Positions 1 through 6,597 are shown, numbered from the stretch's first letter. The stretch is 11,593 bases of DNA from Candidatus Aerophobus profundus SCGC AAA252-L23 (GCA_000402295.1 AQRW01000170.1:1-11593); one strand, 5' to 3'. Made by a program: numbers and translations. Notes: generated from the letters alone by a model not told the origin.

Positions 1-2
1 CA

Positions 3-689
3 GGAGATAGAGGCAAGTTTAGTAGAAAAATTGGAGATGACGTAATCCCCATACTTTTTAGGCACCTTGAATTGATTGGCAACAAAGATAACATTGATTT
101 ATTGCTTTATACTGGTGGTGGCGATATGGTTGTCCCCATTAGAATAGCCGAAATTTTTAGTAATCTGACCAGGCATTCGTATCCTGACTCCAAGCATCTT
201 CATCCTTTAGCATTAGGGAATGTGTATCGGGCCCAGAGAATGATTAGAATATTATCAGAAAGATTGTTAAGTTTGCATATGGATCCTGAAAAAGAAAGCA
301 ATAAGAAAGCTATAGAAAAAATTGTTAATGAAATTACCAGTGACATATGCATACACAATTATCCTATTTATAGAGACGAAGCCAAAACATTAGGACTTAA
401 TGTAGTTATCCCCAGCGATAAATTAGAGAAAATATTGTGGGATTTGTATGAAAAATATGCTGAAGATATGGAACTGAGAAAACAGTTTAATCCTTTAGAA
501 ATTTTGGGACAGGAGAATACTAAGAATATAAAATACGGAGCAGCTCATATAGAAAGTGTAGTAGCGCAAGATACGTTCTATTACGATATTCGTATTAATA
601 AAATGGCAGCTCCCCAAGCACCAGGAAAACCACTGTTGCCAGCAGTAAATGTGAATGTAGCCGGTTTTGCTTGGGAAAAAGTGAGGTAA
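3..689 (+). CDS. SDH_sah-family (ClpP-like) serine protease relative, 5' partial, central catalytic segment apparently missing
   Basis: The reading frame is open from the first bases of the window, so the gene starts upstream; the TTG at 72 is internal. The N-terminal part carries a block ending IDLLLYTGGGD-VPIRIAEI (nt 93-153), which I recognise from membrane-linked serine dehydrogenase-proteinase/ClpP-fold proteins. The C-terminal half (HPLALGNVYRAQRMIRILSERLL, from about nt 202) is also typical of that family. In relatives I recall, these two blocks are separated by roughly 90 residues that hold the nucleophilic serine (an AHSAATL-like motif). Here only about a dozen residues lie between them, with no such serine motif. 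The frame is kept, so a shortened, probably non-proteolytic protein could still be made. The TAA at 687-689 lies 5 nt before the next gene, suggesting translational coupling. Family assignment is from memory of motifs; the deletion is inferred. Confidence 0.65.
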   Translation, partial: GDRGKFSRKIGDDVIPILFRHLELIGNKDNIDLLLYTGGGDMVVPIRIAEIFSNLTRHSYPDSKHLHPLALGNVYRAQRMIRILSERLLSLHMDPEKESNKKAIEKIVNEITSDICIHNYPIYRDEAKTLGLNVVIPSDKLEKILWDLYEKYAEDMELRKQFNPLEILGQENTKNIKYGAAHIESVVAQDTFYYDIRINKMAAPQAPGKPLLPAVNVNVAGFAWEKVR

Positions 690-694
690 TCGCT

Positions 695-1123
695 ATGAAT
701 ATCGCTAACACATTAATTCTTAGTGAAAACACAGTTTATAGTCCACAGCAAGCGGGTTCAGTGGGTAGTATCCCTATTTTCACCTTTCCAGGGTTGGGAA
801 ATATGCCGGTTGAAGAGGATATATTTAGCAGGGGCACCGAGGAATTAGAAGAGGTAGAAGTTGAAAGATTTGTTCCTTCTCAAGAAAACGTACTTGAGCT
901 ATCCAAGAAATATTATCAGGAACATAAAGAAAGTCTACTAAAAAAGTACAAAGGTAGATATATAGCCATTTTTAATAATAAAGTAATCGGCTTGGGTAAA
1001 GATTTTTCAAAACTTGCCCAGAGGATTTATAAGAAATATGGTTATCAAACTATTTACATACCATTTGTTGATACGAGAGAAAAAGTTGTGAGGATTCCCT
1101 CTCCAAGAATCAAAATTTTATAG
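695..1123 (+). CDS. DUF5678-domain protein
   Basis: A 142-residue protein of unknown function. The ATG at 695 is chosen over the TTG at 671 because GTGAGG (681-686) lies 8 nt upstream and because it avoids a long overlap with the previous gene. Residues 1-65 are low in recognisable motifs (acidic EELEEVEVE at 49-57). Residues about 70-125 resemble DUF5678: a helix YYQEHKESLLKKYKGRYIAI, the strand NNKVIGLGKD, a second helix, then a strand ending in IPFV. This small domain is often seen near protease-like or aspartyl-protease-like genes, so its place directly behind an SDH_sah relative fits. The two genes probably share an mRNA. No catalytic residues or membrane segments are evident. No function is assigned. 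Confidence 0.7.
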   Translation: MNIANTLILSENTVYSPQQAGSVGSIPIFTFPGLGNMPVEEDIFSRGTEELEEVEVERFVPSQENVLELSKKYYQEHKESLLKKYKGRYIAIFNNKVIGLGKDFSKLAQRIYKKYGYQTIYIPFVDTREKVVRIPSPRIKIL

Positions 1124-1125
1124 TT

Positions 1126-1281
1126 ATGTCCAAGAAAAGGTCAAGTTTAGCCCACGCTTATGATGAAGAAAATCTCATTGAAAATGGTCTTCATCACGAG
1201 ATTTACCTGTCAGATCCAAGACGAGTTCCTGAAGAAAAAATGAAGACAATACTGCGACAACCGGTAAAAGAAAGAACATAA
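1126..1281 (+). pseudogene. C-terminal remnant of a GyrI-like small-molecule-binding domain protein
   Basis: A 51-codon frame beginning at ATG 1126, three bases after the preceding stop. Its second half reads LHHEIYLSDPRRVPEEKMKTILRQPVK, which matches the conserved C-terminal strand and helix of GyrI-like/AraC-effector-binding domains (EIYLSDPRR..PEK.KTILRQPV). Those domains are normally about 150 residues, so only the last quarter remains. The ATG may be fortuitous, and there is no convincing ribosome binding site. It may be what is left after a deletion joined this gene's 3' end to the DUF5678 gene. A small real protein cannot be excluded. The AlkD-like gene follows 11 nt later. Confidence 0.6.
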
Positions 1282-1292
1282 AAAGGTGGAAA

Positions 1293-1982
1293 ATGCAATA
1301 TGAGAGCATCCTTAAAAAACTAAAGGCATTATCTAATCCCAAAGCAATAGAGGGCATGGTACGATTGGGTATTAATCCAGAAAATACTTATGGAGTTTCT
1401 ATTCCGAACTTAAGGAAAATGGCTAAAGGAATTGGAAAGGATCACTCTTTTGCTCAGCAGCTTTGGAATTCAGGTATTCACGAGGCGCGTATACTCGCGA
1501 GTATGATTGACGACCCCAATCAGGTGACAAAGAGACAAATGGATGCGTGGATAAAGGATTTTGATTCGTGGGACTTATGCGATCAGTGTTGTATGAATTT
1601 GTTTGATAAAACGCCTATGGCATGGCAAAAGGCAGTGGAGTGGACGAAGCGTAAAAAAGAATTTGAAAAGCGCGCTGGTTTTACCTTGATGGCGTGCCTG
1701 GCATGGCATGATAAGGAATCGCCGGACAAAAAGTTTTTGGTCTTCTTGCCGGTGATAAAGCGGGAAGTGGATGACGATAGAAACTATGTTAAAAAGGCAG
1801 GCAATTGGGCGTTAAGAAGTATTGGAAAACGGAATATAAACTTAAATAGGAAGGTAATTGAGACCGCAAAAGAAATTCAAAAAATGGATTCAAGAAGTGC
1901 AAAGTGGATTGCTTCCGATGCAATCCGGGAGTTAATGAGTGAAGCGGTTCAGGAAAGATTCAGATTAACTTTACATAAATAG
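1293..1982 (+). CDS. AlkD-like DNA alkylation repair glycosylase
   Basis: A 229-residue all-helical HEAT-repeat-like protein matching the DNA alkylation repair enzyme (AlkD) family in both length and sequence. AlkD enzymes excise N3- and N7-alkylated purines from DNA without flipping the base. Visible landmarks are GVSIPNLRKMAK (34-45), the HEARILASMIDDP segment (63-75), and SWDLCDQC at 92-99. The spacing W93-x3-D97 matches the catalytic Trp/Asp pair described for Bacillus cereus AlkD, and W172 in KKAGNWALRSIGKRN matches its third DNA-contacting Trp. All three are present, so the enzyme is probably active. The start at ATG 1293 is supported by AGGTGG (1284-1289). It follows a GyrI remnant and may have been transcribed with it. 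The gene is AT-rich like its neighbours. Confidence 0.88.
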   Translation: MQYESILKKLKALSNPKAIEGMVRLGINPENTYGVSIPNLRKMAKGIGKDHSFAQQLWNSGIHEARILASMIDDPNQVTKRQMDAWIKDFDSWDLCDQCCMNLFDKTPMAWQKAVEWTKRKKEFEKRAGFTLMACLAWHDKESPDKKFLVFLPVIKREVDDDRNYVKKAGNWALRSIGKRNINLNRKVIETAKEIQKMDSRSAKWIASDAIRELMSEAVQERFRLTLHK

Positions 1983-2304
1983 AAACATAGATAGAAACTT
2001 CCAAATATTGATTGATACCATTTTGTCCAATATCGAAAATTCCTCAAACTTCTTTAATAGTCTCAAGAAGAGGTTATACACCCTTCTTCGTTAAGAAAAA
2101 ATTTATATTACAAAAGAAACGACTAAAGAGGAATTTCTTACTTTCCTTAATTATGAGACTACTGTTTTGCGTCGGGACTCCGATACCAAAAAAATCATTT
2201 GGGAACGAAAACTTTGGGGGATTACGTTAGGATTAATATTGGATGATCCATTACCTAAGAGAATAAAGATTTTAGAAGATACCAGCCAAAAAGGAGATAA
2301 ATAA
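1981..2304 (+). pseudogene. Unrecognised degenerate ORF with internal in-frame stop
   Basis: One frame runs from the end of the AlkD-like gene (1981) to a TAA at 2302-2304, broken only by a TAA at 2092-2094. The first part has TTG 2008 as its only plausible start; it reads ILIDTILSNIENSS and onward. The second part ends WERKLWGITLGLILDDPLPKR and onward, is charged and protein-like, and stops one base before the ATG of the next gene. This tight spacing, with AAGGAG (2291-2296) inside its end, suggests it was once a coupled upstream gene. The second part lacks a normal start codon (the best is TTG 2167). I do not recognise the family. It may also be non-coding AT-rich DNA. Confidence 0.3.
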
Positions 2305-2305
2305 G

Positions 2306-2893
2306 ATGTATAGGTACCTACTCTGTGTCGTTATTTGTGCTGTCGTATGGATTATTAATGGTAGGTGGTTAGTGAGATCTATAAAGGAGCATGTCACGAG
2401 CGAAATCTATACTCATATAGGACTGGGTGCATTTTTGATATTGTTAGTACTTGAATTAACTATCGGCATGCATGGTGCATGGTTACACTTCAATGTTAAG
2501 TGGTTAGAGATTATTGGCTGGATTTTGTATGCACCTGCGGCTTTTTTGGTCTTTGGTGCAATCGCTGCTTTACAGCACAAGGGTAAGTCAGCAGGTGAGC
2601 TGACCGAATCTACTGTTATAGTGACTATTGGGATATACGGTGTTATTCGCCAGCCGATGACTTTGGGCATGGCTATTTGGTCTATTGCGTTGATTTTGGT
2701 CTTCCAGTCAACACTTTCGATAATCCTCTGTATGCCCTTAGTGTTATGTTTCTGGCTAGCCGCAAGGAAAGATGCAGCCAATAACATAAATAAGTTTGGA
2801 GCCAATTACGAAGAATACATGAATAAAGTTCCTATGTGGAATATTTTTAAAGGTCTAATAAAGCTAAAATCAAAAGCTCACAGCTTCATATAA
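2306..2893 (+). CDS. Divergent isoprenylcysteine/phospholipid methyltransferase-like membrane protein
   Basis: A 195-residue integral membrane protein with about five hydrophobic segments (roughly 3-19, 37-55, 66-89, 119-135, 136-152). The pattern GIYGVIRQPMTLGMAIWSIALIL (109-131) followed by FGANYEEYMNKVP (164-176) is the layout of the ICMT/PEMT methyltransferase superfamily, whose canonical form is G.Y...RHP.Y.G and EE..L...FG..Y..Y...VP. Two family features are altered. The RHP triad is RQP here (115-117), replacing the His that helps hold S-adenosylmethionine. The Glu-Glu before FG..Y is replaced by KDAANN (155-160). The protein may therefore not be an active methyltransferase, or may use a variant pocket. 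The start at ATG 2306 has AAGGAG at 2291-2296. The substrate is unknown. Confidence 0.65.
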   Translation: MYRYLLCVVICAVVWIINGRWLVRSIKEHVTSEIYTHIGLGAFLILLVLELTIGMHGAWLHFNVKWLEIIGWILYAPAAFLVFGAIAALQHKGKSAGELTESTVIVTIGIYGVIRQPMTLGMAIWSIALILVFQSTLSIILCMPLVLCFWLAARKDAANNINKFGANYEEYMNKVPMWNIFKGLIKLKSKAHSFI

Positions 2894-3138
2894 CAGTGGA
2901 TAAAAGGCTTTGTCAAGGGACACGTATTTTTCGAGGTTGGGCGACATTTCAGGCATTTAACTCTTAAGAAACATTAAAATGAGCACGCATACCTTAAGGA
3001 AAATCCTTGAATCCGCGCCAAGTAGATGTGACGCAGGGATTGGTATCCTTACACTTGGGAAGTTGGGATAGTCTAACATCTTATACATGCCAAATGATAC
3101 CATCTCTTACGAAGTTAGTGGACACGAACTTTTACGAA
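2894..3138. other. Intergenic stretch with no recognisable gene
   Basis: No convincing coding region or strong terminator follows the methyltransferase-like gene. The only start-to-stop frame I see on the + strand is 30 codons from ATG 2979 and resembles nothing I know. Two related motifs occur, GGGACACGTATTTTTCGA (about 2926-2943) and GTGGACACGAACTTTTACGA (about 3118-3137). They may be worn IS-end sequences. The second lies just beyond the truncated IS3-type orfA and contains TGGACA, as does that element's left inverted repeat, so it could be the degraded right end. Confidence 0.4.
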
Positions 3139-3334
3139 TTATCCCTCAAGGGCAGCTTCTTTAAGTAGGCTCATTGTTGAGCTTATCCCGAGCATACTGT
3201 TTCTTCCAGTGGTACAGAAGACCAGAGGAAAGGTTGTATCTCCGGGCAAGTTGGGCTGGTCCGGTAGTTCCACTGACCAGTTCTTCTACAACTTCCCGTT
3301 TGAACTGACTGGTAAAGGTTCTAGGCTTTCTCAT
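3139..3334 (-). pseudogene. IS3-family transposase orfA fragment, frameshifted and truncated
   Basis: On the minus strand an ATG at 3334, preceded by AAAAGGAG (complement of 3341-3348), opens a 57-codon frame: MRKPRTFTSQFKREVVEELV, then a helix-turn-helix QLARRYNLSSGLLYHWKKQY. This is the HTH_Tnp_1 domain of IS3-type OrfA. After NNEPT the frame hits TAA at 3161-3163. Skipping one T restores KEAALEG, the usual next residues, so a single-base insertion broke the gene. The restored frame stops again at 3139-3141. The rest of orfA and all of orfB are missing. This is a dead fragment. Confidence 0.75.
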
Positions 3335-3405
3335 GACAGGCTCCTTTTGATCCCTTTTTAGGATTTACTGGCCCTGTCAGAAACTCTAACAACTCTAAGT
3401 GATTT

Positions 3406-3425
3406 TGTCCAGTTTTAGGGGTTCA
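3406..3425 (-). repeat. IS3-type left terminal inverted repeat
   Basis: Read on the minus strand this is TGAACCCCTAAAACTGGACA, which starts with TG and ends in GGACA as many IS3-family left ends do. It lies 72 nt upstream of the orfA fragment in the correct orientation. Its outermost TGA supplies the stop codon that ends the interrupted 17-codon transposase-like ORF at 3476-3423, so the boundary is probably exact. No good partner repeat is seen on the other side. Confidence 0.55.
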
Positions 3426-3476
3426 CTCCACCTTGGCCTCTTGGGTGGATAATCTTTTATACAGTTGTTCAGTCAT
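3423..3476 (-). pseudogene. 5' end of a second transposase-like gene cut by the IS3-type insertion
   Basis: On the minus strand AGGAGG (complement of 3484-3489) sits 7 nt before an ATG at 3476. The product MTEQLYKRLSTQEAKVE then ends at a TGA formed by the first bases of the IS3-type inverted repeat. The strong start signal with an abrupt end at an IS boundary shows a gene interrupted near codon 17. The N-terminus resembles some integrase-core transposases (LYKRLSTQE...), and paired repeats lie upstream as at an IS end. Its identity as a transposase is an inference. Confidence 0.5.
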
Positions 3477-3549
3477 AACTTATCCTCCTTTTGGTGGTTT
3501 TTTTCAGAGAAGATAGTTATGACATCCTGGCTGTTTGTCAAAGATCAAC

Positions 3550-3597
3550 TGGTGAAATTTTAAAACATAAATCATACAAAAATGGTGAAATTTTAAA
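3550..3597. repeat. Two direct repeats TGGTGAAATTTTAAA (3550-3564, 3583-3597)
   Basis: Two identical 15-bp copies with starts 33 bp apart lie upstream (on the minus strand) of the interrupted ORF at 3476. The arrangement mirrors the subterminal repeats of the neighbouring IS481-like element, so these are probably transposase-binding sites at the end of a second, older element. The outer boundary of that element is not clear. Confidence 0.55.
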
Positions 3598-3620
3598 CTC
3601 TATTTGACAATTTGATTGTA

Positions 3621-3624
3621 GTTG
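3621..3624. repeat. Target-site duplication GTTG, left copy
   Basis: GTTG here and GTTG at 5090-5093 directly flank the TGTTAYGTAAAAGC ends of the element, consistent with a 4-bp duplication made at insertion. Four-base duplications occur in the IS481 family. A four-base match alone is weak, but both copies abut the ends exactly. Confidence 0.6.
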
Positions 3625-3630
3625 TGTTAC

Positions 3631-3746
3631 GTAAAAGCTATTATTTCCTATATGTGTTAAAGCTATTATTTCCGGTTTTATGGTTTTTCCCCCGAAGACA
3701 CAGATTGGTTCTTCGTTCTACCCTCACGTAAAAGCTTAAATTTCCG
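3631..3746. repeat. Subterminal repeats of the IS, left set (3 copies)
   Basis: Three copies of a motif close to GTAAAAGCTATTATTTCC lie at 3631-3648, 3656-3673 and 3728-3745. The third reads GTAAAAGCTTAAATTTCC and overlaps the transposase stop codon region (3736). Two more copies, inverted, lie at the other end. They are likely transposase-binding sites. Confidence 0.7.
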
Positions 3747-4987
3747 GTTCAGTAAAGGGAAATTCTTGGACAAATTCATCCTGGTAAAAGACTCTTATCT
3801 TGATCCCGGGGTGAATATGCAGCTTCACCTTAGCCTTGGGAGTAATGGTCCTTCGGTTCCTGGTTAATGTGTAGCTCGTTCCGTTGTAGCTAAAGGTATT
3901 ATCTTTCTTAAGGCACCTTGTTGCGCTAAGACAGAGAATATCATCAAGATTGGTATCTTCAGGAAGAGGGTGGAACTTGGTTTTTCCTTCTTCCAAGGCT
4001 TTTTGAAATCTCTGGTTTGGTGTTTCACCTATTCCCTCATGGAATCTATCGTTATTGTAGAATTGAATAAACTCCTGAAACCTCTCATCCAGCTCTTTTA
4101 GACAAAGATTCTCCAGGTGATTCTCTTGACAGAACCAGGACTGGAAAAAACTGAAACCACTTCTCAATCTTCCCGGTAGCTCGGGCGTTGCCCGGAAGAT
4201 GAGTGATGAGAGTAGTATCAATCTTTAAAAGAGCATACTTTATCTGGGTGATTACCTCATCGGGGCTAACGATAACTGTTTGCCAGATGGAAGGCTTTCT
4301 GGGGCTGAACTTGAATTTACTATCCCCATCAGTATAAGCTAACTCAAAGATACCGTACTTTTCTATTACTTCTCTGATCACCAGCATATTACTGTAGACA
4401 TCATCGCTTTCAAATAAATGGGCGGCCAGAATCTTTCTGGAGTGATCATCAATTAAAGCTATACAACAAATAAGCTTCTTTCCCAGGTAAAAGAACCAGC
4501 TTTGGGAAGAGGAGGTATCCAATTGTACCAGTTCTCCTATATTTTCCATCTCAAACCTCTTGGCTGGTCTAAATCTTATCACCGCTGGTTTGTAGTCGGG
4601 AAGCTCAAGGAGGATGTTTCTCACGGTAGTTCGATTAAGCTTTATGAGTATTCCCCTCTCTTTCAGTTCTTTTTGAGCATTATGAGCAATATGGGGATTA
4701 GTGAAATTAGGGTACATGATCTTAATTTCTTTTACCTTGTCTCTTATTACTGTGTCTATCCTGTTCCAAGGTGGTCCTGGTTTCCTGTGGACTAAAGAGG
4801 CCAAAGAACAGTTTCCACTTTGATATTTCCTCAAAAGGTTTCGTATCTGCCGGTCAGATCGGAGACCTATTTCCCTGGCTGCTTGCATTTGAGTTATCTT
4901 CTCCTCGATGAAGAGATCCAAGATTTTAGCCCGATAAATAACTTCGTCAGAGTAAACAGTTTGACTCTTTTGTTTTCTCCACTTCAT
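3736..4987 (-). pseudogene. IS481-like DDE transposase, split by a frameshift at a T6 run
   Basis: The minus-strand ATG at 4987 (GAGGGGG just upstream) opens a 300-codon frame. It has an N-terminal helix-turn-helix (about 20-60), a linker, and an integrase core. The DDE residues are D157 (QLDTSSSQSW), D220 (AYTDGDSKF) and E275 (NARATGKIEKWF). After KIEKWFQF the family's expected FFQSWFCQENH is found in another frame, which continues to TAA at 3736 with ERFQEFIQFYNNDRFHEGIGETP and a C-terminal beta-rich part. The switch falls at six consecutive T on the coding strand (A run at 4145-4150). Dropping one T restores a continuous 416-residue protein. This may be an inactivating indel, a homopolymer sequencing error, or slippage-based recoding. 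Confidence 0.78.
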
Positions 4988-5040
4988 GGTTTCCCCCTCA
5001 AGAAGTTTTTGCTAATTATACTTCTTAAGAGGGCAAAAGC

Positions 5041-5083
5041 GGAAATAATAGCTTTTACAAGAACCGGAAATTTTCGCTTTTAC
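5041..5083. repeat. Subterminal repeats of the IS, right set (2 copies, inverted)
   Basis: Two copies of the 18-bp motif in inverted orientation relative to the left set lie at 5041-5058 (exact complement of the left consensus) and 5066-5083 (GGAAATTTTCGCTTTTAC). The outer copy merges with the terminal inverted repeat that ends at 5089. Confidence 0.7.
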
Positions 5084-5089
5084 ATAACA

Positions 5090-5093
5090 GTTG
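5090..5093. repeat. Target-site duplication GTTG, right copy
   Basis: Matches GTTG at 3621-3624 and abuts the right terminal inverted repeat of the IS exactly. Confidence 0.6.
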
Positions 5094-5094
5094 G

Positions 5095-5123
5095 TTGACA
5101 AATACGTGATTGTGTTGTATCCT
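5095..5123 (+). promoter_or_regulatory. Sigma-70-like promoter at the IS edge
   Basis: TTGACA (5095-5100), a 17-nt spacer, and TATCCT (5118-5123, 4 of 6 consensus bases) point toward the beta-propeller gene at 5254. The promoter begins 5 bp outside the inserted IS. A second TTGACA (3604-3609) lies on the other flank in a similar sequence, so the IS may have inserted between two related promoter-like units. Confidence 0.5.
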
Positions 5124-5253
5124 CAAAGTGTTGAGAAAAGTGATGTGCTTCATTTGGACTGTAGAGAGAAGATTACTGGGTGGTAGGTGTAAGCGAACAG
5201 TGTGCTTTGAAAGTTTAGCCAAAGACAATACAAGAATCAGGGGGGATGTAAAA

Positions 5254-6531
5254 ATGACCAGTAGTAATAAGAAAGGTATGGTAAGAAAATTACAGTTGAG
5301 AAAGCGCTTTTTGGTATGGGGAGTGACGTTATCTATTCTGGTTATCGCTATGACGGGAGTCGTATCGGGAAAGTCAGTTTATCTCGTTGGCACTTGGTAT
5401 GACGATCCTGCTCCCATAAACGCTTATGAGATTGGTTCTGGGGGTTATCCCTTATCTTACCAGGCCACCTATGAGGTGGAATCTCACCGTTGGGGGCCTA
5501 TGGGTCTCGCTATCTATAACGACCCTGACGGAGATGATGACTTCAGTGATGCCCAGATATTTGTGACTTATGAGGGATCAAACATAATTGAGGTGTTTAG
5601 CGCCGTCGATTTTTCGGACTTGGGTACCATCACCGCTGTTGGTGCATCGGATCTGGCCGGCATCGTGGTGGACCAGGAGAAAAGACTGGTTTACACTGTG
5701 GACCGTTGGACTAAAAACTTGTATGTCTACGATGCCAACGGCTTCGCTCCCCAAGGTACGCTTCCGATAGTCCTGGATGAACTTGACGGGTGGGGTGCCG
5801 TGGGTCTTGCCCTTGATGAGGTACGTGACTGGTTGTTCGTCACTGATGGGGATGGCAGTGTACACTATTTTCACACTGCTACCTGGGCCCAGGTAGGAAC
5901 TCTCCCGGTGGCCAATACAAACGCGATTGGGATTGCTTATGATGAAATCAGCCGATGTGTTTATACCGGCGGCGCATTTGAGTCTGATTATTTGATAGGT
6001 AAGTACGACATGAAAACTAGCACGCCGTCCTCCGCCGACGTTTCAGCCAACGGAGGAATCCATGGTTTAGCTGTGGATCCGGACACTCATCTTGTGTATG
6101 TGACCACCGGTTATCCTCAATATGATTTGCGGGTGTTCGATTCGGATCTCAACCAGGTTTACGTATATCCTGATGCCGAGGGAATGATTAACGCACCCAC
6201 CGGAATGTGTATCCCGGCCGAAGAAATTGGCTATGAGGAACCTATTATTGTGTTTACGGTTTATCCTAATCCTTTTATGCCAAATGATCAAGATGCCAAT
6301 ACTGGAAGCTGGAATACCGGAGTAACCTTTCTCAATGTTGCTGAGGAAACAGCGGTGAGAATTTACACTTTAGCCGGGGAACTGGTGCGGGATTCGGGTC
6401 CGACAGATGATGCCGAATGGGTGTGGGATGGTTGCAATGCTGCGGGAACCAGAGTGGCCAGCGGTATGTACATCTATGTGGCGACTTACGGTCAAGAACA
6501 GAAAATCGGGAAGATAGTAGTAATCAGGTGA
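5254..6531 (+). CDS. Secreted beta-propeller protein with FlgD/T9SS-like C-terminal domain
   Basis: A 425-residue protein from ATG 5254, chosen because AGGGGGG (5239-5246) lies just upstream; the open frame extends further back without signals. Residues 11-39 form a basic stretch plus hydrophobic core, a Sec signal peptide or anchor likely cut near VVSG-K. Residues about 40-325 contain repeated blades of the NHL/YVTN/SMP-30 type: GIVVDQEKRLVYTVD, GLALDEVRDWLFVTD, GIAYDEISRCVYTGG, GLAVDPDTHLVYVTT. This indicates a beta-propeller, usually a binding or scaffold module. The C-terminus (338-425: PNPF..., VRIYTLAGELVRD, W-WDG, G..VASGMYIY, GKIVVIR) matches the FlgD-Ig-like or type IX sorting-like domain seen on surface proteins of many candidate phyla. 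The ligand is unknown. Confidence 0.8.
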   Translation: MTSSNKKGMVRKLQLRKRFLVWGVTLSILVIAMTGVVSGKSVYLVGTWYDDPAPINAYEIGSGGYPLSYQATYEVESHRWGPMGLAIYNDPDGDDDFSDAQIFVTYEGSNIIEVFSAVDFSDLGTITAVGASDLAGIVVDQEKRLVYTVDRWTKNLYVYDANGFAPQGTLPIVLDELDGWGAVGLALDEVRDWLFVTDGDGSVHYFHTATWAQVGTLPVANTNAIGIAYDEISRCVYTGGAFESDYLIGKYDMKTSTPSSADVSANGGIHGLAVDPDTHLVYVTTGYPQYDLRVFDSDLNQVYVYPDAEGMINAPTGMCIPAEEIGYEEPIIVFTVYPNPFMPNDQDANTGSWNTGVTFLNVAEETAVRIYTLAGELVRDSGPTDDAEWVWDGCNAAGTRVASGMYIYVATYGQEQKIGKIVVIR

Positions 6532-6597
6532 AGTGAAGGGAAGACAAGAGGTCGGCCAGATATATTTTCTGATCTAATGAGATGACCTGAGGGGATT

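Larger units (their letters stand above)
3625..5089 (-). mobile_element. IS481-like insertion sequence, 1465 bp, near-complete
   Basis: The ends are imperfect inverted repeats: TGTTACGTAAAAGC at 3625-3638 and, on the other strand, TGTTATGTAAAAGC ending at 5089. They are flanked by GTTG. The element carries one DDE transposase on the minus strand. Each end has tandem copies of an 18-bp motif, three on the left and two on the right. The TGT ends, 4-bp duplication and transposase type fit IS481-like elements, although the length is above the usual 1.0-1.3 kb. The transposase is split by a frameshift, so the copy may be inactive unless recoding occurs. Confidence 0.75.

Noticed and set aside
1491..1504. 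14-bp perfect palindrome ATACTCGCGAGTAT
   Set aside because: It lies inside the AlkD-like coding sequence with no second copy or partner seen; codon use explains it adequately.
2012..2230. 72-codon frame on the + strand
   Set aside because: Composition is not protein-like, there is no ribosome binding site, and another frame through the same DNA (1981-2304) looks more like decayed coding sequence.
3550..3673. Short regularly spaced repeats that could suggest a CRISPR array
   Set aside because: Repeats are 15-18 bp, irregularly spaced, of two unrelated kinds, and match IS-end architecture; no cas genes are present.
6531..6548. Four AAG triplets at exact 5-nt spacing after the propeller gene (6531, 6536, 6541, 6546)
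   Set aside because: AAG is a weak TRAP triplet, there are only four, and they lie upstream of the mtrB promoter at the end of an unrelated gene; a purine-rich coincidence is more likely.
6541..6590. Possible hairpin AGGTC...AGAT...ATCT...GACCT after the propeller gene
   Set aside because: The stems are short, the loops large and there is no T run, so it is not supportable as a terminator.
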